Origin: Enterobacter sp. R4-368
GTDB taxonomy: Bacteria > Pseudomonadota > Gammaproteobacteria > Enterobacterales > Enterobacteriaceae
Direction: 5' to 3'
NCBI RefSeq assembly: GCF_000410515.1
Contig: NC_021500.1
Span: 62,001-126,000 of the forward strand
Length of the DNA: 64,000 nt
Below, one piece after another: positions 46,738 to 55,412 of the stretch. The notes below the pieces were generated by a model. That model searched no databases, was not told the DNA's origin, and worked only from the letters and a program-made list of their open reading frames with translations. The translations under genes and the position numbers were made by a program. Positions within the stretch are counted from its first letter, which is position 1. The number at the start of each line of letters is the position of its first letter.

Positions 46738-47193
46738 ATGACTAACGCTGCGGATATTCCCAACCCAAAACTGCACCTCGGTTTGTTGATTCATCTGGCA
46801 AACCAGTTCAAAGACCAGCTTATTAGCCAGTACTTTTCTGCTGCGGATATCACCGCTGCACAGTTCAAGGTATTGATAAGTATCTATAAAGGCTTCAATA
46901 GCCCGGTTGAAGTGAGCAAAAATCTGCTGATGGACGCCGGGGCGATGAGCCGCATGCTTGAGCGCATGGTCAAGCGCGATCTGATTGTGCGCACCACCAA
47001 CCCGGAAGATAAACGCCAGGTCATTCTCGAACTGACCGACAAAGGGCGCGTGATTTGTGACCGATTTCAGAATGAGGCGCTGGCCTCGATTCTCAGTACG
47101 ATGACCAGGCGTCTGACCGCCGACGAGTCGCGGCTGCTGGTTGAACTGCTGATAAAAATGTTGCCGGACGAGGCAACCCGCCCACATCGCTAA
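46738..47193 (+). CDS. MarR-family repressor of the efflux operon
   Basis: A 151-residue winged-helix protein (ITAAQFKVLISIYKG, VSKNLLMDAGAMSRMLERMVKRDLIVRT, DKRQVILELTDKG), similar to EmrR/MprA. Such repressors release DNA when they bind small phenolic or hydrophobic compounds. It overlaps no neighbour and leads an emrA-emrB-MFS gene row on the same strand. The perfect inverted repeat just upstream is its predicted operator. Confidence 0.88.
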   Translation: MTNAADIPNPKLHLGLLIHLANQFKDQLISQYFSAADITAAQFKVLISIYKGFNSPVEVSKNLLMDAGAMSRMLERMVKRDLIVRTTNPEDKRQVILELTDKGRVICDRFQNEALASILSTMTRRLTADESRLLVELLIKMLPDEATRPHR

Positions 47194-47215
47194 GCTGTCC
47201 TGAAAAGGTATCAAG

Positions 47216-48394
47216 ATGCAAACTTCATCTGCACAACCCGAACGCGCGCCGAGCAAACGTAAGCGCAACTTCGCTATCCTGTTCGTTGTTTTGCTGCTTA
47301 TCGCCGCAGGCTGTCTGGCCTGGTATCTGTTATATGCCCGTTACTACGAAAGCACTGATGATGCGTACGTCAACGCCAACCTGGTGACCTTAACGCCGCA
47401 AATCGGCGGGACGGTGACGCAGGTTTCCGTTGATGAAGGCGATTATGTCGAAAAAGGGCAGCCGCTGGTGTTGCTGGATCCGAGTGACACCGAAATTGCC
47501 CTGCAACAGGCAGAAGCGAACCTGGCCAGCACTGTGCGCCAGGTGCGCGGCTTGTACAGCACGGTCGATAACTACCGTGCGCAGGTTGCGGCGAAACAAA
47601 CCGCGTTGCAAACCGCGCAGAACGACTATGCGCGTCGGCAAAAAATCGCTACCAGCGGCGCGATTTCCGTTGAGGATTTAGCGCACTACCGCGATGCGGT
47701 CGCCACGGCGAAAAGCGATCTGGCGGCGGCGCAACAGGCGTTAAGCACTAACCTGGCAATGACCGATGACACGGTTATCGACAGCCATCCGGAAATCAAA
47801 AGCGCGATTGCCACGTTGCGCCAGCGTTACCTCGATAACGCGCGCAGCACCATTGTTGCGCCGGTAAGCGGCTTTGTCGCCAAACGCGCGGTACAACTGG
47901 GGATGCGCGTCGATTCCGGCACCACGCTGATGTCGATTGTGCCGCTGGATCAGGTGTGGGTGGACGCCAACTTTAAAGAGAGCCAGATGAATACCATGCG
48001 TCTGGGGCAGAAAGTGACGCTGACCGCCGATCTCTACGGTGACGATGTGGAGTACCACGGCACCATTGAGAGTCTGGGCATTGGCACCGGCAGTGCGTTT
48101 TCGCTGCTGCCGGCGCAAAACGCCAGCGGGAACTGGATCAAGATTATCCAGCGTTTGCCGGTGCGCATCACCCTTGATCCGCATGATATGCAGAAACATC
48201 CGCTGCGTGTGGGGCTGTCGATGTTTGCCCGCGTGGATATTCGTAACGCCGATGGCGATCTGCTGCCGCCCAAAACGGTTGCTGCGCCGCGCTTCACCAC
48301 CGACGTTTACCAGAACGCACTGGAGAACGCCGATCAACTGGTGGCGAAAATTCTTCATGACAACAGCCAGGCGGTAGCGTCCAGCGCCCGCTAA
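47216..48394 (+). CDS. EmrA-type membrane fusion protein
   Basis: A 392-residue HlyD/EmrA family protein. One N-terminal membrane segment (FAILFVVLLLIAAGCLAWYL) is followed by a lipoyl-like half (DDAYVNANLVTLTPQIGG, GDYVEKGQPL), a coiled-coil hairpin (about 100-190) and a beta-barrel domain. It links an EmrB-type pump to an outer-membrane channel such as TolC. It differs from the chromosomal EmrA of E. coli and is probably a paralogous system. ATG is 22 bases after the marR stop. Confidence 0.9.
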   Translation: MQTSSAQPERAPSKRKRNFAILFVVLLLIAAGCLAWYLLYARYYESTDDAYVNANLVTLTPQIGGTVTQVSVDEGDYVEKGQPLVLLDPSDTEIALQQAEANLASTVRQVRGLYSTVDNYRAQVAAKQTALQTAQNDYARRQKIATSGAISVEDLAHYRDAVATAKSDLAAAQQALSTNLAMTDDTVIDSHPEIKSAIATLRQRYLDNARSTIVAPVSGFVAKRAVQLGMRVDSGTTLMSIVPLDQVWVDANFKESQMNTMRLGQKVTLTADLYGDDVEYHGTIESLGIGTGSAFSLLPAQNASGNWIKIIQRLPVRITLDPHDMQKHPLRVGLSMFARVDIRNADGDLLPPKTVAAPRFTTDVYQNALENADQLVAKILHDNSQAVASSAR

Positions 48395-48404
48395 GAGAGA
48401 CGTT

Positions 48405-49940
48405 ATGCAAGATAAGTCGGCGTTTACGCCACCCAGCCTGTTGCTGGCGACGATTGCGCTGTCGCTGGCAACCTTTATGCAGGTGCTGGATACCACCATC
48501 GCGAACGTTGCGCTGCCGACCATCGCCGGTAACCTTGGCGTCAGTTCGGATCAGGGCACCTGGGTGATTACCTCGTTCGCGGTGTGCAATGCTATTGCGC
48601 TGCCGCTGACCGGCTGGTTTACCCGTCGCTTTGGTCAGCTCAAGCTGTTTGTTGGTTCGGTGGCGCTGTTCACTCTGACCTCGTTTCTGTGCGGGTTCGC
48701 CCACAGCATGACCGAGCTGATTATCTTCCGTGCGCTGCAGGGCTTTTTTGCCGGGCCGATGTTCCCGATGTGCCAGACGCTGTTGCTGGTAATTTTCCCG
48801 ACCAGCAAACGCAGTATGGCGCTGGCGTTGCTGTCGATGGTGACCGTGGTCGCACCGATTGTCGGGCCGATTACCGGCGGCTGGATCACCGACAATTACT
48901 CGTGGCCGTGGATCTTCTATATCAACGTACCGATAGGGATTTTCGCCGCCATCGTGGTCTGGACACAGCTGCGCGAGCGCGAAGAAACCACCTCTCATTC
49001 GCCGATCGATTACATCGGCATTGCGTTGCTGGTGCTCGGCGTGGGCCTGTTGCAGGTGGTGCTGGATAAAGGCAACGACATGGACTGGTTCAACGCCACG
49101 GAAATCATCGTTATGTCGGTACTTTCCGCCATTGCGCTGGCGTCGTTTGTTATCTGGGAACTGGGGGAGCAGCACCCGATTGTGAACCTGCGGCTGTTTA
49201 AAGATCGCAACTTCGCCATTGGCACCGCAACGCTGACGCTCGGTTACGCGGCCTTTTTCGCTATTAACATTATCCTGCCGCAGTGGCTGCAAACCCAGAT
49301 GGGTTATACCGCCATCTGGGCCGGGCTTGCCGCCGCGCCGATGGGCTTTTTGCCGCTGCTGTTAACACCGTTTATCGGTCGCTACGCCCATAAAGTGGAT
49401 CTGCGTCTGCTGGCGTCATTGTCGTTTCTGACCATGGGCGCATCCTGCCTTATCCGCGCACAGTTTAATACCAGTGTCGATTTTCGCACCGTGGCGGAAG
49501 TGCAGATGTTTATGGGGATCGGCGTGGCGTTTTTCTTTATGCCGATCACCACCATCGTGCTGTCGAATCTGCACGGTGCCGAAGTGGCGGAAGGCTCCGG
49601 GCTGGCAACCTTTTTCCGCGTGCTGGGCGGCTCGTTTGCCTCGTCGCTCACCACCTGGATCTGGTCGCGCCGCGAGGTTTACCATCATGCTAACCTGACG
49701 GAAAGCGTCTCCGTGTATAACCCAGCGGCCACTGATTATCTGCATAAAATGGGCGGCGTGACGCAGCAACACCTGGCGGCGGTGGATAAAACCATTGAAC
49801 AGCAGGCCTATATGCTGTCAACCATCGACTATTTCTGGCTGTTGGGCTGGGGATTTCTGGCGCTGGTGGTGGTGATTTGGTTTGCCCGCCCGCCGTTTGT
49901 GCGTTCCGGTGCGCCGGGCGCGCCGTCGGCAGGACACTAA
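48405..49940 (+). CDS. EmrB-type DHA2 drug/H+ antiporter
   Basis: A 511-residue major-facilitator protein with 14 predicted membrane segments. DHA2 marks are MQVLDTTIANVALPTIAG in TM1, GWFTRRFGQ after TM2, and PIVGPITGGW in TM5. It works with the EmrA-type protein encoded ten bases upstream. The drug range is unknown; the MarR repressor suggests aromatic or hydrophobic inducers. Confidence 0.92.
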   Translation: MQDKSAFTPPSLLLATIALSLATFMQVLDTTIANVALPTIAGNLGVSSDQGTWVITSFAVCNAIALPLTGWFTRRFGQLKLFVGSVALFTLTSFLCGFAHSMTELIIFRALQGFFAGPMFPMCQTLLLVIFPTSKRSMALALLSMVTVVAPIVGPITGGWITDNYSWPWIFYINVPIGIFAAIVVWTQLREREETTSHSPIDYIGIALLVLGVGLLQVVLDKGNDMDWFNATEIIVMSVLSAIALASFVIWELGEQHPIVNLRLFKDRNFAIGTATLTLGYAAFFAINIILPQWLQTQMGYTAIWAGLAAAPMGFLPLLLTPFIGRYAHKVDLRLLASLSFLTMGASCLIRAQFNTSVDFRTVAEVQMFMGIGVAFFFMPITTIVLSNLHGAEVAEGSGLATFFRVLGGSFASSLTTWIWSRREVYHHANLTESVSVYNPAATDYLHKMGGVTQQHLAAVDKTIEQQAYMLSTIDYFWLLGWGFLALVVVIWFARPPFVRSGAPGAPSAGH

Positions 49941-49960
49941 TAACAGAGATGGAATAACCT

Positions 49961-51196
49961 ATGGCTCCGGTGTTACCAGGCAGTGATGGTCGTTTATTGC
50001 AGCATCGTTCTTTTGTTGCCTTCTGGCTGGCGCGAACCAGCTCCAGCTTCGGTTTTCAGATGTTATCTATCATCGTCGGCTGGCAAATTTACTCCCAGAC
50101 ACAGAGCGCGTTCTGGCTGGGGATGATTGGTCTGGTGCAGTTTATTCCCTCGTTAACGCTGGCGCTGCCTGCCGGGCATATCGCCGACCAGTTTGACCGC
50201 CGTCGCGTGGTGCTGCTGGCGCAGATTCTCGAGTGGCTGGCCATCGCCGCGCTGGCGTGGTTAACGTGGCAGGGCGATGCCAGCGTGTGGGTGATTCTGG
50301 CGCTTATCTTTGTTATCTCTTGCGCCAAAACCATTGAGTCGCCATCGATGATTTCGATGTTGCCGGCGCTGGTGCCGCTCTCCATTTTACCGCGAGCAAC
50401 AGCCGCGAATGCGGTTTCCGGCCAGGCGGCGCAGATTGTCGGCCCGGCGCTGGGCGGTTTTCTCTACGCGGCGGGGGCCGATGTGGTGTACAGCGTTACC
50501 GCCGGGCTCTATCTGGTGTCGCTGTTGCTGGTGATGACCCTGCGGTATGAACAGGCGCAGCCGCCGCGCACGCCGGCGACGCTATCTTCGCTGTTTGCCG
50601 GCGTTGGGTTTATCCGCAACCGCCCGGATGTGCTGGGGGTGATTTCGCTCGATCTGTTTGCCGTACTGCTCGGCGGCGCGACCGCGCTGCTGCCCATTTT
50701 CGCCCATGATGTGCTGCATACCGGGCCGCTTGGTCTGGGCTTGCTGCGTAGTGCGCCAGCCGTTGGTGCGCTGCTGGTGGGCTTCTGGTTAAGCCACCGC
50801 GCATTGACGCGCAATGTCGGCATGATCATGTTTATGTGCGTGGCAGGGTTTGGCGTGGCGACGCTGGTGTTCGCCTTCTCAAGCTGGATGTGGCTGTCGC
50901 TGCTGGCGCTGTTCGCGCTCGGCGGTTTCGACATGGTGAGCATGGTGATCCGCGGTTCGCTGGTGCAACTCGATACCCCAGACGAGATGCGCGGGCGGGT
51001 GAACGCGGTTAACTCCATTTTTATCAACACCTCTAACCAGCTCGGCGAATTTGAATCCGGTATGCTGGCGGCGTGGCTTGGCGCGGTGCCTGCGGCGGCG
51101 ATTGGCGGTGTCGGCACGTTGATTGTGGTAGCCCTCTGGATGAAGTGGTTCCCCGGTTTGCGCCTCCGTCAGCGGCTGGAAAGTGAGGGTGTATAA
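49961..51196 (+). CDS. MFS transporter, EntS/MFS_3 type
   Basis: A 411-residue, 12-segment major-facilitator protein (ARTSSSFGFQMLSIIVGWQI, the loop GHIADQFDRRRV, and RGRVNAVNSIF). The family includes the enterobactin exporter EntS and macrolide-type exporters. It follows emrB by 20 bases with its own ribosome site, so the operon encodes two separate exporters, one tripartite and one inner-membrane. The substrate is not readable from the sequence. Confidence 0.85.
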   Translation: MAPVLPGSDGRLLQHRSFVAFWLARTSSSFGFQMLSIIVGWQIYSQTQSAFWLGMIGLVQFIPSLTLALPAGHIADQFDRRRVVLLAQILEWLAIAALAWLTWQGDASVWVILALIFVISCAKTIESPSMISMLPALVPLSILPRATAANAVSGQAAQIVGPALGGFLYAAGADVVYSVTAGLYLVSLLLVMTLRYEQAQPPRTPATLSSLFAGVGFIRNRPDVLGVISLDLFAVLLGGATALLPIFAHDVLHTGPLGLGLLRSAPAVGALLVGFWLSHRALTRNVGMIMFMCVAGFGVATLVFAFSSWMWLSLLALFALGGFDMVSMVIRGSLVQLDTPDEMRGRVNAVNSIFINTSNQLGEFESGMLAAWLGAVPAAAIGGVGTLIVVALWMKWFPGLRLRQRLESEGV

Positions 51197-51203
51197 TTAT
51201 TCC

Positions 51204-51232
51204 AAAACCTATGCACAAGTATAGGTTTTTTA
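51204..51232 (+). terminator. Terminator of the efflux operon
   Basis: AAAACCTAT (51204-51212) pairs with ATAGGTTTT (51221-51229), with a T-rich tail. Confidence 0.8.
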
Positions 51233-51263
51233 TAACTGAGTAATTCGCGTGCGAGTTACGTTA

Positions 51264-51728
51264 TTAAAGTAAAGCCGCCCCACTTAATGCACAAGCAAGA
51301 ACTATGTGAAGAATAAAACGACGCATGAATGTATTGTTCTGCTGAAAATTACAAAGAAAAGTAGTTTCCACGATGGTGATGCTACTCAATATCATCAAGA
51401 TGAGAGAATAAATAAACTCATTGTTTGCTTTGGCGTCGCCAAGATCGATCATCGAAGACGTCAACGGCATAAGCGCCAAACCAAATGGCAGAAAGAGATC
51501 TTTCGTTTCGGGGAATTGCGCCTGATTTTCGTTGCAGGGTTTATACCTGAAATAGCGGTCAACGTAGGTAACAATTAATACCAGAATGGCGAAGCTAATA
51601 TTCAGGGGTATCCGAATATCCTCCGGTTTGAAGGTCTTGAAATACGGTATTCTGGTGCAAGTAACATATAAAGCTAGCCATAAGGCGAGCAAGATAAAAA
51701 AAGCATAATTGATTGCATTTTTACTCAT
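51264..51728 (-). CDS. Four-helix membrane protein of unknown function, downstream of bluR
   Basis: A 154-residue protein with about four membrane segments (AINYAFFILLALWLALYV, FAILVLIVTYV, FLPFGLALMPL, FILHIVLACAL). ATG 51728 lies five bases before the bluR stop codon is complete on the minus strand, so the two are probably translated from one message. The DNA is AT-richer than bluR. The family is not recognised. Co-transcription with BluR suggests a link to the blue-light/biofilm circuit, which is inference. Confidence 0.6.
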   Translation of the reverse strand: MSKNAINYAFFILLALWLALYVTCTRIPYFKTFKPEDIRIPLNISFAILVLIVTYVDRYFRYKPCNENQAQFPETKDLFLPFGLALMPLTSSMIDLGDAKANNEFIYSLILMILSSITIVETTFLCNFQQNNTFMRRFILHIVLACALSGAALL

Positions 51729-51732
51729 CACT

Positions 51733-52479
51733 TCATTTTTCCCTCGCACTCCCCGTATGCACTGATATAGCAAACCCCTGTTCCCGCCAGTGGGCAAGCT
51801 GCTGCGCCTGGCTGCGCGTGAGCGGTTTGCCGGTCCAGACAAACAGATGCTGGCCGGGAAAAAATTCCGGGTGAGGGGAGTCGAGCGGTTCGGCGAGGAC
51901 ATCAATGCGCCAGCCCTGCTGTGACAGGCGCCATGCTTCGAGCCATAGATGGGTGCGATCGTCATTTCCCCAGGCGATCAGCAGCGCTGTTTTCGCTGCC
52001 TGTTCACGCGCGGTGGCAATGCCTGACGCGGCGAACTCCACTAATACCCCGTCCAGCAGGCTTAACACCACACGTGCGGTATTTTTATCGCGGCTGAGCC
52101 GCTGGCGTACCGGCACCAGTATGTCGTCGATAAGCACATCCGCTGCGTGTGTCTGACTCAAGGTGTGAAGGGTGGCGCGCAGCCGGGAGGGATTCACTTG
52201 TCGCAGCATCGACATCAACTCTTCCTGGAGTGACGCCCAGCTTGTTTGCCCGGCGAATTTGTTGTCGTCGAGCAAGGCTTTAACTTTGCTTACGGAAATG
52301 CCGTTATCGATCCAGCGCTTGATCTCCACAATGCGCTGAATGTCAGACTCATCGAATTGACGATGACCACCTTCACTGCGCTGCGGTTTTAACAGCCCAT
52401 AGCGACGCTGCCAGGCGCGTAGTGTGACCGGGTTTATCCCGCAGCGTTCGGCAACCTCGCCGATACTATAAAAAGCCAT
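51733..52479 (-). CDS. bluR: BluR, MerR-type repressor of the ycgZ operon
   Basis: A 248-residue protein. The N-terminal HTH (YSIGEVAERCGINPVTLRAWQRRYGLLKPQRSEGGHR, in two segments) is nearly identical to E. coli BluR (YcgE). The C-terminal half is a B12-binding-like fold without cobalamin function in the family. In E. coli, BluR represses ycgZ-ymgA-ariR-ymgC and is released by light-activated BluF. Gene order bluF-bluR is the same here. Confidence 0.93.
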   Translation of the reverse strand: MAFYSIGEVAERCGINPVTLRAWQRRYGLLKPQRSEGGHRQFDESDIQRIVEIKRWIDNGISVSKVKALLDDNKFAGQTSWASLQEELMSMLRQVNPSRLRATLHTLSQTHAADVLIDDILVPVRQRLSRDKNTARVVLSLLDGVLVEFAASGIATAREQAAKTALLIAWGNDDRTHLWLEAWRLSQQGWRIDVLAEPLDSPHPEFFPGQHLFVWTGKPLTRSQAQQLAHWREQGFAISVHTGSAREK

Positions 52480-52538
52480 AGCTCCCTCGTACTCTTTAAC
52501 GCCAGTGTGCTCTTTTCACAGACTAAGTTAACTTTGCA

Positions 52539-52568
52539 AAGTTGTACAAATCCTTTTTTGTACAACTT
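52539..52568. promoter_or_regulatory. Inverted repeat with TTTGTACAA halves upstream of bluR
   Basis: AAGTTGTACAAA (52539-52550) and its exact reverse complement (52557-52568) are separated by six bases. The half-site core TTTGTACAA recurs twice ahead of ycgZ (53956-53964 and 54051-54059). It is a likely BluR operator, implying autoregulation. Confidence 0.7.
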
Positions 52569-52579
52569 CGCTGCACAGC

Positions 52580-53803
52580 TTATATCATCTCATCTCTTTT
52601 TTCTGGCCAGGCCACGGCCGGAATGCCGTTTACATCCGGGCGCGCGAAAAGGTGTCCCTGGAACTGAGAAATGCCCGCCGATTCAAGCCACATCCACTCT
52701 TCCGCCTTTTCGACGCCGACGGCGGAAATAGCAATTTCCAGCGAGGTACAGCATTTGATAATCGCCTGAACAATGGCCTGACGGGAGCCACTTTTGTGCA
52801 CGTCCGCAATCAGGGCACGGTTGATTTTGATTCGGTCCGGCTGGAATTGCGTCAGCAGTACCAGCCCGCCAAACCCGGCACCGAAGTGATCGATTGCCAC
52901 ACGAATACCGGCGCCTTTCAGCATTTTTACCGCCTGCGTAAACGCATCAATGCATGAAAACACAGCGCTTTCGTTAAATTCCACGATGACCTGTTCAGGA
53001 ACCAGCCCGTGCTCTTTAATTGCCTGCACAATAAATTCAGTGGCATCAGGCACCTTTACCAGCGTCATGGGCAGCAGATTTACCGAGAGCGTCTGCGTAC
53101 CCAGCTTCAACGCCGCGGCCATCGCAAAAGCGACGCGCTTACTTTGTAAATCGGCGGTGTAAATATCATCCCCGGCCATATCGTCGAACCAGTCCTGCGG
53201 CGATCCGCCTACGCGGGTACGCAGCAGCGCTTCGACAGAGACAATCTGGCGGGCAAAGGGGTCAACAATAGGCTGGAAAGCAAAATGGCAGTCGGCACGG
53301 CTATCCGGGACGCCTGGCGGCAGGGGTATCGCGTTGCCATCGGCAATAAACTCCCAGGCATCGCCCGGTGGAATTTCGTAGTAGAACTCTTTCTCGCTGT
53401 CTTCGACGAAGGTCTGAAAGAACTGCAATGCGCGATCGCCGTAGGTCAGTTGGTATCGCGTTGTGCCTTTATCAAACACGGTCTGCAATACCGCTTCACG
53501 ATCGTGATCGCGCAAGTCGAACAGCTCCATTCCGGTCTTACCGAAGCGCCTTGACGGCGCGTAGTCTCTGAGCACTTCGACCAAATTGTAATGGCGGTCA
53601 TCGCCACAGATGTCCTGATAAATAGCCGTAACACTTTCTTCAGGCCCTTCAAGCAATTGAAAAAAATGGGTGCCATTAAATAGCAGGATCCCCGTCACGC
53701 TGGCCCGACCATTTTTGATATTGGCGGCTGCGACCATCTCTTCAAGCATCTTAAACGAGACATGGTCGTGCAGGTGGCTGCGGTAAATGATGGTGGTAAG
53801 CAT
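52580..53803 (-). CDS. bluF: BluF, blue-light sensor with degenerate EAL domain
   Basis: A 407-residue protein. The BLUF domain spans about 1-95 with flavin-site residues Tyr7, Asn31 and Gln49. The EAL domain runs from about 170 to 400. The EAL motif itself is present (VEALLR), but the DDFG metal motif reads DHFG (AIDHFGAGFGG) and other acidic ligands are altered. Phosphodiesterase activity is therefore unlikely, as in E. coli BluF, which instead antagonises BluR directly. The gene ends about 100 bases before bluR. Confidence 0.93.
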   Translation of the reverse strand: MLTTIIYRSHLHDHVSFKMLEEMVAAANIKNGRASVTGILLFNGTHFFQLLEGPEESVTAIYQDICGDDRHYNLVEVLRDYAPSRRFGKTGMELFDLRDHDREAVLQTVFDKGTTRYQLTYGDRALQFFQTFVEDSEKEFYYEIPPGDAWEFIADGNAIPLPPGVPDSRADCHFAFQPIVDPFARQIVSVEALLRTRVGGSPQDWFDDMAGDDIYTADLQSKRVAFAMAAALKLGTQTLSVNLLPMTLVKVPDATEFIVQAIKEHGLVPEQVIVEFNESAVFSCIDAFTQAVKMLKGAGIRVAIDHFGAGFGGLVLLTQFQPDRIKINRALIADVHKSGSRQAIVQAIIKCCTSLEIAISAVGVEKAEEWMWLESAGISQFQGHLFARPDVNGIPAVAWPEKRDEMI

Positions 53804-54136
53804 AGGAGTTCCGGCGGGATATTTAGGAATATTTACCTTAGCAGAAGATAGCCAGGACGTTGTGCCGTTATTCCATTTATTTTCAAATAGTTCGCGTATG
53901 TCCGCAGGTGATTATGCAGAAATGTTAACAACTCAGCAGGCATCGATACAGGTAATTTGTACAAGCCTGTTGCGTCCGAAAACTTTTGTTTTCGTGTTAA
54001 CTTGATGATTTGTATAAATTTATGGAGGGTTTCTATAGGGGGCTAATTATTTTGTACAATTTCTATGTACATATTAGCAATCTTTGTATAACTTTAATTG
54101 TACTTTCCTGACTCATGGACTTTAGAGGATTAACAG
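53804..54136. promoter_or_regulatory. Divergent control region bluF / ycgZ with TGTACA cluster
   Basis: TTTGTACAA occurs at 53956-53964 and 54051-54059, followed by a TGTACA at 54066-54071 and TTGTAC at 54098-54103. The same half-site forms the inverted repeat before bluR. These are probable BluR sites covering the ycgZ promoter. No gene lies in the interval. Confidence 0.65.
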
Positions 54137-54376
54137 ATGCAACAGAATGGTTTTCTTCCAAACACAGCGAATGCTGTTACTCGCTACTTTGATAAAGCCA
54201 CGCTGCCAACGCAGCAAGAAACATTAGGACGCATTGCAGTCGAGATCCTGACCGAAGGCCGCAATCTGAACCGTAAGGCTATTTGTACGAAATTGTTGTC
54301 GCGGCTTGAAAAAGCATCTGGCCCGGAAGAGGAGAGCCACTATCACACGCTGATTGGTTTGCTGTTTGATCGTTAA
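54137..54376 (+). CDS. ycgZ: YcgZ, small connector protein
   Basis: A 79-residue protein close to E. coli YcgZ (ANAVTRYFDKATLPTQQETLG, HYHTLIGLLFDR). First gene of the BluR-repressed operon. In E. coli the YcgZ/YmgA/AriR proteins act through the Rcs phosphorelay to favour colanic acid and lower curli, and they modulate porin expression. AGAGGA precedes the ATG. Confidence 0.92.
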   Translation: MQQNGFLPNTANAVTRYFDKATLPTQQETLGRIAVEILTEGRNLNRKAICTKLLSRLEKASGPEEESHYHTLIGLLFDR

Positions 54377-54523
54377 GATGAAAAGACTAATCGCGATAAA
54401 TGACCTGGTTATTTGAGTCAATTCTCACGGGGCGCCATAAGCTCTGGCAGAACGCTACCACGTGAGAATTGGCTTCATGCCGCAATTGCACTTCGGCAAC
54501 GGGCGGCAACCCGAGATGCAGTT

Positions 54524-54832
54524 ATGAACAGTAGTGAAATAGAGCAACTGACAGATGAACTTATCGGAGTGGCCGTGTTGTCACTCCTGAAAGACAACTC
54601 TCCTATCAGCACCCAGGCACTGATAGCCCGGCTGCGTTCGATGGAGAGCAGTGAGCCTGACAGCCAACGGCGCAAGATGCTGGGGCGCATTATTGCCGAA
54701 ATCAGCAATAACACGCTGGGCGAAATGCGCCATGGCGCAGACGCGGTAGGCATGGAATGGAATGAGGATCGCAGGGATAACATTTATCCACTGTTTGGCA
54801 ACAAGCAGCCGGGCAGTAGTAAAAAACACTGA
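54524..54832 (+). CDS. YmgA-like connector protein
   Basis: A 102-residue protein. The central part (LTDELIGVAVLSLLKDNSPISTQALIARL) follows the YmgA/AriR family. ATG 54524 is chosen because of GAGATG just upstream and because the longer frame adds an unconserved N-terminus. The C-terminal extension of about 30 residues is unlike E. coli YmgA. Position between ycgZ and ariR supports the ymgA assignment. Confidence 0.75.
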   Translation: MNSSEIEQLTDELIGVAVLSLLKDNSPISTQALIARLRSMESSEPDSQRRKMLGRIIAEISNNTLGEMRHGADAVGMEWNEDRRDNIYPLFGNKQPGSSKKH

Positions 54833-54873
54833 CTGAAGTGCTGATAAGAATGAACTCAACATGGGGTAATGAA

Positions 54874-55152
54874 ATGAGCCAGGCTATGCTTGAAAGTTCT
54901 GATGGGTACGAAAATCTTACCGATCTTTCTCTCATGGAATATTTTCGCAGCGGTGGTGAAAAACTTGCAGAGGAATCCGCCATTCTTGGTGTCGCCATCA
55001 GACGCATAGTCGCAGCCGATGAACGTATAACCCATAAGGCGTTGATTCTTGAACTTATCCGGATGATCGAAAGCACGGATGATGTGGTACGAAGCGACAT
55101 TATCCGCAATACGCTGGAAATTGTTGTACACCATACGACGGATGATATCTGA
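54874..55152 (+). CDS. ariR: AriR (YmgB), connector protein
   Basis: A 92-residue protein close to E. coli AriR (LMEYFRSGGEKLAEESAILG, IRNTLEIVVHHTTDDI). ATG 54874 follows GGGGTAA; two earlier in-frame ATGs lack a site. E. coli AriR is a dimeric regulator of acid resistance and biofilm. No ymgC follows here. Confidence 0.88.
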   Translation: MSQAMLESSDGYENLTDLSLMEYFRSGGEKLAEESAILGVAIRRIVAADERITHKALILELIRMIESTDDVVRSDIIRNTLEIVVHHTTDDI

Positions 55153-55166
55153 CCTCAGGAACGAGG

Positions 55167-55208
55167 GATTATTGCCACCGTCCGCAAAAGCAGACGGTGG
55201 CAATAATC
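55167..55208 (+). terminator. Long perfect hairpin after ariR
   Basis: GATTATTGCCACCGTC (55167-55182) and its exact reverse complement (55193-55208) form a 16-bp stem with a ten-base loop. No T-run follows immediately, so it may be a rho-linked or mRNA-stabilising 3' structure rather than a simple intrinsic terminator. Confidence 0.55.
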
Positions 55209-55412
55209 TGCCAATAGCGGTTTTTTGCCTTCCTTTATTGGCTTCTACTGGCTCCACTTGTTGAAAACACCCTTTGCCAACACCTGCCACACCAGGGTTT
55301 TTTTACGCTTGCCTGCCGACGTAGTGATTTGCCGCAATCTGAAAAGTGGCACTATTCTCTGTGCACTGTTTCGTAACGGCATCGCCGCGCCTGGTGGCGA
55401 CAAAGGGCAATA

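Noticed and set aside
48294..49292. 332-codon open frame antisense to the emrA/emrB junction
   Set aside because: Composition is the Arg/Gln/His-rich type produced by antisense reading of membrane genes; no start signals.
52580..53803. BluF as an active c-di-GMP phosphodiesterase
   Set aside because: The DDFG motif is DHFG and other acidic ligands are changed, so the EAL domain is most likely inactive, as in E. coli.
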